Of a DNA stretch of 64,000 nucleotides, positions 11,167 through 22,173 are shown in pieces; position 1 is the first letter of the stretch; each line of letters begins with the position of its first letter. The notes under the pieces were generated by a model, which was given only the letters and a program-made list of their open reading frames with translations, did no database searches and was not told the origin of the DNA. Source of the DNA: Acarospora socialis. Taxonomy: Eukaryota > Ascomycota > Lecanoromycetes > Acarosporales > Acarosporaceae. Made by a program: the position numbers and the translations under genes. Where the stretch lies: assembly GCA_025617375.2 (NCBI GenBank), contig JAMYGW020000018.1, forward strand, positions 1 to 64,000, in the 5' to 3' direction.

Positions 11167-12032
11167 ATGCCTTCTCTGCTTAATCTCCGCCGTGAGCTCC
11201 GCGATCTCATGTACACCGCCGTGCTTCACAACGAGCTCCCTGCACCTTCGATCGCAGATCTACTGAATTACTACACGCTCGCAAGTTGGGCGGGGACTAA
11301 ACAAATCATGGGATGTGTTCGCACTGTTCAGCCTGTTTACATCGCTAGCTCTGCCTTACTTCTCGTCAACCGCCAGATCTACGTCGAGTTCAGTCAGATC
11401 GTCTCCCTTGCCAAGAAGAACAAGTCGCTGCAATACAAGCTGGACTGCGTGCTTTGGGGTCGGCAAGGTTGGCAAGACAATGTCTACACAACCTGGTTAT
11501 CCGTTCCCGCACTGTCTTCGTACGTCGCCACTGTCGAAGTCAATCTGCGGTTTTCCGGAGACACCAAGGGTCTTCATGCCGCCTGGCATGATGATATCTT
11601 CTGCGGGAACCCTAATAGGTATCACGTATGGTCACTTCTGAGGGAGAGCTTGAAGTCTGGGCCTGCCTTCTTAGTAACCCTCAGCGCGGCGGGGTGAGGG
11701 TTGAGGTGCTTGTGGTCAATATCATAACTCCTTCGCAGTCAGAACTGGATGATTTTCGCCGACTCAGGTCTTTGTTTCCGGTGGTGGAAGAAACTGGGCT
11801 GCTTCCGGATGACTCCAGGCTATGGGATTCCGACGCTGTTGTGGTTATAGTGGAGTGTGACATAAGTGGATTTCTTAATCGACCCATGCCGGATCGTTTT
11901 GAGCTATCAAGGCGGCCTACCTGGCTGGCTAGGTCCAACCTTTATGAGAAAGTCGGAGTCATCAGCATACGTGTTGACGGGAAGGAGAAGAGGGTGTATG
12001 ACCTCCAGACTATGGCCTCTCGATCTACTTGA
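11167..12032 (+). CDS. F-box-like fungal protein of unknown function, frame split
   Basis: An ATG at 11167 opens a frame beginning MPSLLNLRRELRDLMYTAVL, which matches the L-P/R-x-ELRDxxY start common to large families of fungal F-box-like hypothetical proteins. The first frame ends at 11697. A second frame covering 11628-12032 continues the same kind of sequence (GGVRVEVLVVNIITPSQSEL). Two explanations are possible. A 59-base intron at 11626-11684 (GTATGG...CTCAG) joins the frames in phase. Alternatively the overlapping sequence is coding and a one-base shift near 11,675 broke the gene. The overlap (WSLLRESLKSGPAF then LSNPQRGGVRVEV) reads like conserved coding sequence, which favours a frameshift. 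Function is unknown. Total length would be about 265-285 residues. Confidence 0.5.
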
Positions 12033-12589
12033 CGCCTTCCAGTATCTTTCTCTCAATTTTGGTGTCCAACCCCTACTGTCTCGTAAGTACAGCCTCGAGT
12101 CTCTCCAAAAGATGTACATCCTTATACTACAGTCATAAGTAGCCAAACTCAGAAGGTGTACACAAATTACTGTCACTCTATGTGACCACTACCTTTGGTG
12201 GCAATCAGGTACTGTATGGGGAGTGGCTCAGCTTGTTTCACTGAGGCTTGGCCGTAGCTCTTGTAGCCTACGAGGGGACCTATCTTCAACCTCAATTTCT
12301 TGTCGTCTTGGCACGGAAGAATATGGGATTGGTGATACTAGAATGAGAGTAGCGGTTTCCACAATCAGGCCCTATTCCCATACTATCATGTATCAAGACA
12401 TGATGTTGCACGTTGGGCATCTGACAGGCAAATGTGAGAGAAAGGCGCAGCAGAGACCATCCCAATTAGCCCTTGTAAATGATAACAAACCCGGTTTACC
12501 CTTAACCTGACAGCTCATCATCCACCAGCCTTGTCCCACACTGCTGTTGAGGAGATACCAGTTGCACCTGCAATTGCGAAAGTCAAAGC
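12033..12589. other. Intergenic, no gene recognised
   Basis: This 557-base gap lies between the F-box-like gene and the methyltransferase start and presumably contains the latter's promoter. I see no conserved element or repeat in it. Confidence 0.5.
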
Positions 12590-14191
12590 ATGGCTCAGCT
12601 TGCAACTCCAGAGGTCATCGTCCCAATTGTAAGTACTGATAACCCTCCGCTTGAGGTGTGATTGACTGCGTGCCTTCAATTGGCTAACGGACGAAATTCT
12701 TGCGCAACAGGATAAAAACCACAGCGAGACGGACGCGGCCTGGGGCGACGACATGTCGGTATACCATTTTACTTTGTAACTAGAGAAACAGCTTCGGCGG
12801 CGGTTGCGGCTCCTGACCCTGGCGGCGGGAACTAGTGCTACGGAGACGACGTCGCTGGCGTCCAGCATCACCAACTACCGCTACGAGAATGGAAGACGCT
12901 ACCACGCGTACAAGGAGGGTGAATATTGGTATGAGCAGGATGTTACGCTTTAAGCGATTACACTGGGCTAATGCAGCATGTATTTATAGGGGACCGAATG
13001 ACAAGAAGCAGAACGATCAACTTGACATTGGGTACGTTTACTTGCCCATTAGAAGCTGGTCGAGTCACTGACGCGCCGATGTAGTCATCACACGTTCTTT
13101 TTACTCTTCGACGGAAAGCTCTTCCAAGCCCCCATTGGCAAAAACCCGCAGGTGAGAGATATCTACAACGGGGTCAAGGACGATTCGTGGAGAACGCTCG
13201 TTCTGATGGAGAGGCAGAGGGTACTAGATGTCGGGACCGGGACGGGAATATGGGCATTGTACGTTCTATCGCACCGACTTGGAACAGCCATAGCCACGTT
13301 GTAAATAAACGGGACTCATGGTTATAGGGACTTCGCCGACCAATTCCCCTCCGCAACCATCATCGGCACCGACCTGTCGCCCATCCAGCCCAGCTGGGTT
13401 CCCCCAAACTGCAAATTCGAGATCGACGACGCCGCGAGCGAATGGACCTTTGCGGACAATAGCTTCGACTTCATCCACGTCCGAGGGCTTTACGGCTGCC
13501 TTCGTGACTGGCCGGCCTTTTACCGACAAGTGTACCAGTACGACTCTAATCTCTCTCCGAACGAAGACCCCTCGCACAATGGTCCAAGTCACTAATTCCT
13601 CCTCAGACATCTCAAGCCCGGCGGCTGGTACGAGCAAGTGGAATACTCGGTGCACTGGCGGGCCGACGACGGCTCCATCCCCTCGGACCACGTCTTCAAG
13701 CGGTGGTCGGACATCTTCGTCGAAGCGGGCGAGAAGATGGGCAAGACGTTCCGCATCCTGGACCTGCAGAAACAGTATGTCCTTGACGCCGGCTTCGAGA
13801 ATGTGGTGGAGAAGCGGTATAAGATGCCGGTCGGGCCATGGAGCAGCGACCCGAAGCTGAAGGAGGTCGGGAGGTGGCATTTGCTGGAGTGTTTTGAGGG
13901 CATTGAGGGCTGGTCGATGGCGCTGTTGACGAGGGTGATGGGTGTACGTGACTGACTCTCTCGCTAATTCTTTGCGTCTTGTACTAGAGTTCTGCTGACT
14001 GGTGAATCGCAACCTATAGTGGACGATCGACGAAGTCCAAGCCTTTCTCGCCGAGGTGCGCAAGGGGTTGAATGACAGGAAAGTGCATGCCTATACCAGC
14101 GTGTACGTTTCCCTTCGAACAACCTTCATCTTACGGCTGTTAACCGTTAACCAGATCGGTCGTGTACGGCCAGAAACCAGCAGCAAAGTGA
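12590..14191 (+). CDS. LaeA-like class I SAM-dependent methyltransferase
   Basis: Ten exons can be traced: 12590-12628, 12711-12758, 12792-12928, 12990-13031, 13085-13151, 13218-13258, 13328-13537, 13607-13943, 14020-14102 and 14155-14191, giving about 346 residues. The protein has the family layout: a variable acidic N terminus, the YRYENGRRYHAYKEGEYWGPND stretch broken across exons 3 and 4, motif I VLDVGTGTGIWA, the SAM-binding aspartate in GTDLSPIQPSWVPPN, FDFIHVRGL, and HLKPGGWYEQVEY. LaeA relatives act in the nucleus or cytosol and often influence secondary metabolism and development; most paralogues are uncharacterised. The acceptor of intron 2 is uncertain, because the in-phase choice leaves a very short 33-base intron and 12755-12835 is an alternative. 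The 66-base intron 13152-13217 is in frame and could also be coding. The nearest secondary-metabolism gene, the PKS at 4-5 kb, is a fossil. Confidence 0.85.
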
Positions 14192-15119
14192 GACGGCGGT
14201 TCGAGACTTGGATGTTGGGGTCTCGCATCATGGCCATTTTCTCGAGGAGAGCTGCGAGCCGGATGAGGATTGACAATTCATACAGATTGCTAAAATGACT
14301 AACGAATAATGTACCTATCTTGACTCTATCTCTGTCCCTGTATCTACATGAAATCTACCGTGACCCATTCCACGCTACGAGTGCCAAGCACCGTTCTCAA
14401 CTTCGTGTTTTCCTTCTCAGCCATAGGCAGTGCTTGGTCAACAGCGGCTCCGCACAAACCAGCTACCCGTTGAGGGAGTTCCTCCTCGAGGCTACTGCTT
14501 GTATTCTGCTCAGCAACTCAGTCCTGGAGTACGAGTACCTACATCTATCGCAACTTCTCCCAATCCCAATATGCTCCTGACATCCGCGTCATGAGGATAG
14601 GGTATCGTTTGGGTCCAAGTGCCACCCGTGTTGACCGACCTTGTCTCGGGAATTAAGTCATTAACGTATCTAGATGTACGTCGACGCAGTCCCGCGATCG
14701 AGAGCAATGATGCGGTACTCGTACCACAAATCCCGACCTCCGCCGGAAAATAGCGAGATCCTTTGCGTCAAACCCGCTGGTCTTGGGGCGAAGATTGTGG
14801 GGAAGATGTGAGAGAAGGAACGATGAGCATGATATAGGTAGATGAGAGAAGGGTTACCGCTCGTGCTACTACTTCCCTCGATCGTGCTCCACAACCGAAC
14901 GGCTTGCTCTACGGTTAGGCTGAATCGTTGCGATAGAATCCTGCGGCACCGGGTTGGAAGAAAAATGCCTTGCGTTGGATTTCTCTCTCCATTTCCGTGC
15001 TACGAATTCCAAAAGCCCTCACTGTACATACATACACGAAGCTAGTCAACGAGCACACGATGCTCATGCCGCACCGCTCCCCTTACCCTCCTTTCCCCAA
15101 CAGAGCTCCCTCTTCCGCC
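14192..15119. other. Convergent intergenic region, no gene recognised
   Basis: This is the shared downstream region between the methyltransferase (plus) and sdhB (minus). Open frames of 60-86 codons occur on both strands, but none resembles a known protein or shows a credible gene structure. Confidence 0.5.
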
Positions 15120-16141
15120 TCATGAAAACGCCATCGCCTTCTTAATCTCCGTGATAGCCTTCGCCGGATTCAAGCCCTTGGGACACGTCCGGCTGCAGTT
15201 GAGGATCGTATGGCACCTGTAGACACTCATCGAGTTATCCATCGCTGCCTTGCGCTCCTCCCTCCTCTCGTCGCGCGAGTCGGCGAGCCAGCGGTAGGAT
15301 TGCAGCAGGACGGCGGGGCCGAGGTATTCTTCCGAATTCCACCAGTACGAGGGGCACGAGGTCGAGCAGCAGAAGCAGAGAATGCATTCGTACAGGCCGT
15401 CGAGCTTCTTGCGGTCGGCGGGTGATTGCCGGTTTTCGAGGCCCTATGGTCAGTGTTATTCCGAGTGTTGACGTGCTTGTGGGGTGGCGAGGTAAGAGAG
15501 GGGAACGTACGTCTGGGGATTTGGAGTCCTTTTGCAGGTACGGCTTGATGGACTTGTATTGTTTGTAGAGTTGGGTCAAGTCTGGCACGAGATCTTTGAC
15601 GACGTAGGTGTGTGGTAGAGGGTAGATTCGAGTCTCGGCTTTGGTGTCTGTAGGAATGCGACCTGCCAGACGGTCAGCAAGATGGTAAAAATTACGAAGG
15701 ACGCCATGGCATACACAAGCAAGCAAGCGTATTGATGCCATCAATGTTCATGGCGCAACTGCCACAAATCCCCTCTCTACAGCTCCGCCGAAATGTCAAT
15801 GTGGGGTCGACTTCGTTCTTGATGCGGATCAAGGCGTCCAGCACCATTGGTCCGGTCTTGTTCATATCGAGAGTGTAGGTCTGCATTTTCGGCTTCTCGC
15901 TGGGTTTCTCGGGCGACCAACGGTAAATGTGAAAGGTCTTGATCTTCGCATCCTTCGATGGCTCGGGTTCGCGGACGGTGGAGGTCTTGGACGGCGGCAC
16001 TGGCTTTGACGAGGAGGTCATGCCTTCGGCCAGATTGGAGATGGGATCAACCGTCGCATAGCCTCGAGATAGGCTTGTTGGTCGGAATAGTGGTCGAGAG
16101 GAAGCCAAGAGGCGGGAAGTGGAGGTTCGTAAGGCGGCCAT
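15120..16141 (-). CDS. sdhB: Succinate dehydrogenase iron-sulfur subunit
   Basis: Three exons, 16141-15715, 15662-15511 and 15443-15120, with introns of 52 and 67 bases encode 300 residues. The N terminus is rich in Arg and Ser ([20 protein letters not shown]), a mitochondrial presequence. The ferredoxin domain holds the [2Fe-2S] ligands in [15 protein letters not shown] plus the later CLC. The C-terminal domain holds the [4Fe-4S] and [3Fe-4S] ligands in [17 protein letters not shown] and [17 protein letters not shown]. The protein passes electrons from the flavoprotein subunit to ubiquinone in complex II of the inner mitochondrial membrane and serves the TCA cycle. The Pro and Asn of CPSYWWN and the His of RCHTILNC, positions known from SDHI-fungicide resistance studies, are in the sensitive, ancestral state. 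It is a single-copy type housekeeping gene and shows intact coding throughout. Confidence 0.97.
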
Positions 16142-16847
16142 TGTGATGTGACGACAGCTGAACGGTGCTATGCGAATGCCGGCGATGTGGACAATCGATA
16201 TCTTGGGTGCACTACCGACACCCCTATATCTGATCCTTACAGTGTCAATTAATCAGACAATCGGTGTTGATTGATCAATGAAGGCAAGAAGTGGGATGAT
16301 GGGGTAGGAGGCAAATGATGATGATGGTCATTAACGGCCGCGGCTCGGCAATCGATGGTGCATTCTTGTCAACCAATCAGCGCGAGGCTATAGTAACAGA
16401 GCCGCATCAAGGAGCTTCACCCCGGAAGTCAAGAGTAAGGTAACTTAGGTAATAATGTGTGGTATCTTTGGTACAGACTATACAGCATTCTGCAGCACTC
16501 CTATGTTCAATGGGACCAACACTCCTCATGTATGATGATGATGATGATGATGAAAATTCTATGCGCATTTTACACGTGCTCCGTCTCCAACTCTACTAAG
16601 ACTTTCAACTTTGATCGTTGTCATACAAGGCTCAAGTACAAGAGCCTATGATTATCATACAAAGGACCATTAGTACATCAGAGCTACATAAACCAGTCAA
16701 ATACGCTGGAATAAAACCACCAGGGCTTCTGTGGCAGCCATTTCCAAGTCCGAATCATGACCAGTGGTGGAGTTGATGTCCAATGTCGCCTCCAACTTTA
16801 CAAATCCCCGCGCCAACACGAGCCCAGAGACCCATCGAAGACTTTCA
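16142..16847. other. Intergenic, sdhB promoter side
   Basis: This gap lies upstream of sdhB and downstream of the SET gene. It contains a short (ATG) microsatellite of about seven units at 16,529-16,552. Nothing else stands out. Confidence 0.5.
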
Positions 16848-19130
16848 TCAAAATATGTCGGCAGGCCTCGAAATCAGCGTTCCTGCTTTTATGCACCGCC
16901 TGACCTCGTTGTCTTTGCGATCCGATTGGCTGTGGGTGCTTGTCTTCTCAACTATATCCATACTCTTATGATCCAAATCAGACGGCGTATCCTTTCTCCC
17001 ATTCTCGGCTCCACGGGCAGTGCAGCTTACGGATCCCTCGTCGCGAACGGTGATATTCGCGTCCGACTCGTTGCTGACACATCGGATGTGACTGAAGATC
17101 GGATGGATGCTTCCGATACAGACATCGCTGTCGTCGTTGTCAGCACCTCGACGTAGATGTACCTCGAGGCCCGACACGAGTCTGCCGGACGCATCGTACA
17201 CCTTCACTTGTCTTGAGCCTCGCGTGATTCTCGTGGAAGCCATGAGCTTGGCAAGCAGGGTGTTGATAATCCACCCATCGCACCTTTCCAAATTCTCGAC
17301 CGGTTTCAAACCCATCTTCATCAGCCACTTGATGGGGCGAACCACATTGGCTTCGAATGACCAGGGCAAGGTCTTGCGCGACTCGTCATATTGTCGGTCT
17401 GGGAAGAGTGGGTAAGGAATCTGAAGCCGCTCGCCCTGATCGTCAAGTTGTGAACTGGTTTCAACATCGCATGCGGCGAAGAAATCGCCGTTCAGCCAGC
17501 GGACTTCGTCGAGAGCAAGAGGGTGAATTCCTCTTTCCTTTGCCAATGCGAAGATCCGTACCAACAATAGCTCGTAGATTTGCTCCGCCTCCGCGTTGAT
17601 GGGATGATGAGCGAGCACCTCATGCTTTTGGATCGATTCGCAAATGCCTTCTTCCACACCCGAACCGCAAAGAACTTGGTGGTAGTCGATTCTCGCCTCT
17701 TCCTGGCAGGAGGAAGAGCAGAACGGCACTCGCTCGCAATAAGGGCATATCTGGATGTCGGAAGGCAAGTGTCGATGCGGAGGTGGCTTGGGTGGTGTAC
17801 CCGGTGGCGTCAACGCAGCACCAGTTTCGATTCCCTGCTTCTGAGAGAAGTATGCTATGTCTTCATCATCATCGCTGCTCATGCTTTTGACTGTTGAGGA
17901 AGATCCGTCAAAGGGGTCACCCAAAGGCTTGCTTGGCAGATCTCCCCCTTTGTTGGTATATTTTGAGTTTGGCGGGACGATTAGCGTAGCTGCGCAGTTG
18001 TTGCAATGCATAACCCTACTTTGACCCGTGACGGTGTTGGTGACTTGCAAGCTGGAAACCTCGGTCAATACCGTACTGTCAGGTGCGATATCTCTTGTAG
18101 AGTAGAGACCCAACCGAGGCGCTTTCCCTTGTTCGAGCGGCAGTAGGCTCAACTGCGAACCAAGAGCGATGTCACTGGTTGCGCGGTTTAGGATGTCGAC
18201 CATGGACGGGTCCTCAAGATCAGGCTCGTGTTTATTCCATGGATAAAGCTCCCTCTTGACCCAGGTATATCTTCTTCTCATCATATCTCTAACTGCAAAA
18301 GCCTTCTTCGTCCCTGCGTTTGCCAAATGGTGATGAAATAGTCTATCCTCGCCCTGCTCCTGCGCATCCATGTCATCGCCGGCCATAGCGTCACCAATCT
18401 CCAACATTATCTGGTTCCCAAGCGACAAAATACTGAACTCTTCCTCGGTCGTCAACTTATAAACCGCATTGGCGTCGCACAACAACCCGAGCGCATCTGA
18501 CAAGGCTCCTCCACCACACTTCCACAACGCATATGCCATTCGGTAGATTGCCTTCAACTCCAAAACCGTGCAGATCGATTGTCGTGTGCTGGTCTCCAAT
18601 CTAACCTGATCGATCTGCAAGAAGATGGCCCCAAGAGGTACTGCGAGCCAAACCGGTCCCAGGTAGCAGGTCGGTTCTGTCGCCCATGGCTCTCCGCTCT
18701 TCTTCGCAAGGTTCTCAGATCGCGTGTATTTGGCGACAGCTTTCAGCATCCTGTCGCCGGAGATCGTGCTGGCTTGGCGCATGCTGTAGGACGCCATAGC
18801 GGCACGATACGCGTCTGCGACCGCAAGTTCCGGATAGCCCAAAGCGATGTAGGCGAGGGAGCGGTTCAAGAAGGCGCATGGATGACCAGGAGCTTTCGAG
18901 ACCAGGATTTTGTTATATAGCTGAAGAGCATCATATGGCTGTTGCGCCGCGAGATGCGCGTTGGCTCGGTTCATAAGATCTTCAGTGCTATCTGGAGTGT
19001 ACACGAGGCGTAATTTGGGCGGTGGAGAACATGCGGTCTTTGTTGCCATTTTGACTGCGTGGCGAGACCGATCTTTGGTTCGGGTTGTTGCTTTGGTCGG
19101 TGAGTCGCGAGAACGCGCGAGTCTCGCCAT
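16848..19130 (-). CDS. TPR/MYND/SET domain protein, divergent SMYD type
   Basis: A single uninterrupted frame of 760 codons starts at an ATG at 19130. Residues about 50-115 look like tetratricopeptide repeats (RANAHLAAQQPYDALQLYNK, FLNRSLAYIALGYPELAVAD). A split SET domain begins near residue 338 (RLGLYSTRDIAPDSTVL). Within it lie a CNNC pair near 375 and a MYND-like zinc cluster near 462-487 (CPYCERVPFCSSSC, then H and C). The distal SET part near 673-692 reads HPIFSHIRCVSNESDANITV, where active SMYD enzymes have NHSCxPN. The last residues IKAGTLISRPADIF* end before the catalytic GEELxxxY element. The fold is therefore recognisable, but two methyl-transfer signatures are degenerate or missing. 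It may be an inactive relative or a scaffold protein. The C-terminal linker at 700-745 is charged and probably disordered. Confidence 0.8.
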   Translation of the reverse strand: MARLARSRDSPTKATTRTKDRSRHAVKMATKTACSPPPKLRLVYTPDSTEDLMNRANAHLAAQQPYDALQLYNKILVSKAPGHPCAFLNRSLAYIALGYPELAVADAYRAAMASYSMRQASTISGDRMLKAVAKYTRSENLAKKSGEPWATEPTCYLGPVWLAVPLGAIFLQIDQVRLETSTRQSICTVLELKAIYRMAYALWKCGGGALSDALGLLCDANAVYKLTTEEEFSILSLGNQIMLEIGDAMAGDDMDAQEQGEDRLFHHHLANAGTKKAFAVRDMMRRRYTWVKRELYPWNKHEPDLEDPSMVDILNRATSDIALGSQLSLLPLEQGKAPRLGLYSTRDIAPDSTVLTEVSSLQVTNTVTGQSRVMHCNNCAATLIVPPNSKYTNKGGDLPSKPLGDPFDGSSSTVKSMSSDDDEDIAYFSQKQGIETGAALTPPGTPPKPPPHRHLPSDIQICPYCERVPFCSSSCQEEARIDYHQVLCGSGVEEGICESIQKHEVLAHHPINAEAEQIYELLLVRIFALAKERGIHPLALDEVRWLNGDFFAACDVETSSQLDDQGERLQIPYPLFPDRQYDESRKTLPWSFEANVVRPIKWLMKMGLKPVENLERCDGWIINTLLAKLMASTRITRGSRQVKVYDASGRLVSGLEVHLRRGADNDDSDVCIGSIHPIFSHIRCVSNESDANITVRDEGSVSCTARGAENGRKDTPSDLDHKSMDIVEKTSTHSQSDRKDNEVRRCIKAGTLISRPADIF

Positions 19131-21972
19131 GGTCGAGCTACGTTGTTAAAAAGAAAGCGACGTGCAGCAGGTCGATCAGAGCGAAGCAGCTGAATTCACG
19201 TGGTACTTGCGAACGAAAGCGCGCGATTCCGCCAGGTCAGAGGCAGCCCTAAAGTTTAGACTTTGTGAAGTTGCGAGTATAGCGTGAAAAGCAAGTGTGT
19301 TCGAAAGCCAAGCTAAGGTCAGTCCATCTGTGGAGAGTTGTGCCATCTCAGAGTTACTAAAGTGTGTTGTTGTTCATATCAATAGTATAATCGAGGAAGC
19401 GCAATCTGGGTAACCTTGACACGTCGCACTCAGGATTCTCCCTACATGGTGCAGCTCAATTCACAAGTATTAGAACTGTGAGGCGAAGTTGGAGACTGAC
19501 ATAGCTAAGACGACATAGCGGCAGTTTGGTTCTGTTGCGCTGCATTGTGTTCAACACAGGGTTAGGGTCTGGGCCGCGTCCTCGAGGCTGCGGCCATTTT
19601 GTTAAGACGAGATGAATGTACATGTAAACAAGTCTGCTACTAGACAAACAATATAGTAGTGAGACAGAAGTTGCAAGACCGCCTCTGTCATTTAACTCGG
19701 TTGGAAGGAGCAAGCAACTGTGTTCCGACGAAACACAAAGAGGTAAGTACTCTGCTGGTATATGAATGGGATCGCTTGTGAAAAGTCGGATAAGCAAGTG
19801 AACGGAGAAAGATAAATCACTTCTCAGACAAGGACTCGAACCCAACCCCTGTGAGGGAGAAGGGCAAAAAAGTTCGGGTCGCCGAGCCTCACATGGGATC
19901 TCCATGCTAATCTCGTGCCCTACGTCTTTGTGTATTTAACGACGTATGCTCGTCGAGGCGTGTTTAGCCAGTGGTTCTCGCTGGGGTACTGGATCTTATG
20001 GCTCGGCGTCTTGCTTGCACCCGCGGCTGATCTTGAGTGTGTAAACGGGATAGCGCACAACAGAGTCTAGCACCTTAGACCACCCTCGCTATGGGAAATA
20101 TTAGCATCATCTTAATATATACCTAGTTACCTTACGAAACTTGAATTGCCCGAACATCAAAATCGCCACACAGAGATTTCGTATAAAGAACAGAGATAAA
20201 TTGACGATATCTTGCTTAGATCTCAGCACCCAGCAGTATATTTGAGAAGATATCGGCAAAGAGTCTGTTTTTAATACAGGCTTGTGGGACGGGAGCTCTT
20301 CATCTTTGAGACTCTCGAGGGTCGAACGACCGTCATGATCCATTCCTTTGGATAAACTGCAACACAGCGCAAGGTTGTCGCCCTGACAGTTGTAATTAAC
20401 GGTCTTAAAATTATCGGAGGTGGCAAATACTGATGCTCGCAACTGCACTAGTCAGCGGGGCGCATTTCCGAACAGAAGTACTCGATATCATTGCTTCCAG
20501 AGGGAAAGAGCTCACGATACCAGTTCAGATTGAGGCGTGACCAACATCCTGCCGCACTGCACACCCAGCAGGAGTCCCGTTGAGGATCTGGTCGTGGTTT
20601 CCATCTTGGCCATGGCAGGATCATGTCATTGCTCCAGCCATCCATCGGACAAACGGCTACGGGACTCCGAACGGCACAGCAGCAGGTATGGGCTGTACAG
20701 ACTGCTTTAAAGGACACTTGGCTCATTTGTGACCAATCTCTTCACCCTGTTGCACTCAAAATTACCAGTAGACAAGAAGATGAGAGGATGTCGTCTCCGT
20801 TGCGGCTCTGCGATCAGTCATCACCGGCTAAATGCTTGGCCAAAGCTTGTTTCCGCCAAGGCAGGCGGTATCGCATAGGGCTACCAAGACAAATGCGGTA
20901 TTTCTCGAGGTATCCATATATGACACTTGTCTGTTGCTACAACATAGTACGTTTACATCTCACTTAGGAACAACTGTTTGATACTTGTCATGGAGAACTT
21001 GGAATACTAATACGTATCTTCCGCAAAAGGCTTATCGCTGCCTTGTGCCGGCTTCCCGAGCCGGGTGTTAGGGCGTTGAAGAGACATAGAACGACATCAA
21101 ACACAGTCGGACAAAACAATTTAACCCCAATTGTTCTCCCTGAAGAAAGAACTTCAGAGCATAGCCCTGATGTACTCGTAGAATTGAGCACAAATGTTAG
21201 AGCGGCCCTTCTTCGGCGAATGAGCAGCTGAAAACGGTTTAGTGTTACGCTTCATCGTTGATTGGTCGGCTACCGTAGAGAGCGGATTGGCAAATCGCTC
21301 AAGCTTCGTTAGTTGCTTTCCTCTCCCCGACCGGAGTTCCTTTCTCACCACCACTGCTTCCGTCATATTATCATCTAGTTGTGCCATTGACTACCAGCTC
21401 GTGTCGCTGCTCCTCGCGACATCATCTCCTACAGCTGTAAGTCCTTTCAACGTCACTTCTCCCTCTCTATTGACCCATTGGCGGTCTCGCGCGCTCGCCG
21501 GATCGCATCGCAGTCTGACTCTCCATTTAAATGCCTCATCGCCGTGCGATCACTTTGTTCGGTTTCCAGCACGCGCCAACAGTCACTTCGCCGATTTTGC
21601 TCTTGGATTCTTTGTTTTTACCTGCTTCATCCGTGGGGACTGCGCAATTGACTAGCTCCAAAAGCGGGGTTCACTGACTGACTGACACGGTGATCCAGCT
21701 CGGTCAGGGATCCTCAGCTATCAATCAAGCCCTCGAAGTGATTGTACCTTTGGCCAAACATTGCTGAGACCTGACTCGCAGGTAAGCATGCCGGTGTCTA
21801 CGGTCGCCTGGCTTACACCATCGCCGCAACCCACGTTCCGACTCTATCATACACACAGGCATGGCTGGCCAGCCATCCGCACGGGCTCTCCTCTCCTCAA
21901 TCATTCGCGCTGTCAAACAAGCTATAAGAACGGATCACTAATCAAGGCGTCGAAATACAGGATCCATATCCA
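19131..21972. other. Long gap without a secure gene
   Basis: This 2.8 kb divergent gap separates the SET gene (minus) from the small membrane-protein gene (plus). A 92-codon minus frame with an ATG at 20726 and a stop at 20448 has nine Cys and several Trp but no signal peptide. Another minus frame at 20107-20448 holds CQGDNLALCCSLSK. They might be exons of one cysteine-rich protein, but I could not support a gene model. The region 21,200-21,970 contains pyrimidine tracts and possible splice sites and is probably the promoter and spliced leader of the 21,973 gene. Confidence 0.4.
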
Positions 21973-22173
21973 ATGGCTGCTCTAGATCTGTCTCTCGTCC
22001 GTCGCGACGCTCAAGCGACCGTCCACCAACTCGTCAAGCGCAAGAACTGGGCGGCCCGCGAAGCAGGTGTCATCGTCGTGTTCTGTATCGTCTTCATCGT
22101 CGTCGTCGGTCTCATCAGCCTGTTTCTCTACCGCAGAATCATTGCCCGCCGAGCTCGTCGCCAAACCGTTTGA
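21973..22173 (+). CDS. Small single-pass membrane protein, 66 residues
   Basis: An ATG at 21973 opens a 66-residue frame. Residues 1-30 are polar and basic (LVKRKNWAAREAG). One strong transmembrane segment follows at about 31-53 (VIVVFCIVFIVVVGLISLFL). The tail is arginine-rich (YRRIIARRARRQTV). The arrangement fits a small type-II or tail-anchored membrane protein of fungi with basic residues on both sides. No enzymatic motif is present and the function is unknown. The start is the only ATG before the segment; upstream introns probably lie in the leader. Confidence 0.65.
   Translation: MAALDLSLVRRDAQATVHQLVKRKNWAAREAGVIVVFCIVFIVVVGLISLFLYRRIIARRARRQTV

Noticed and set aside
13266-14063. 265-codon minus-strand frame
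   Set aside because: It is antisense to the well-supported methyltransferase exons and has no domain; it is a composition shadow in GC-rich coding DNA.
19820-19900. A tRNA-like GGTTCGAGTCC word on the minus strand
   Set aside because: The T-arm stem pairs poorly and no matching acceptor stem or anticodon arm can be found at the proper distance.
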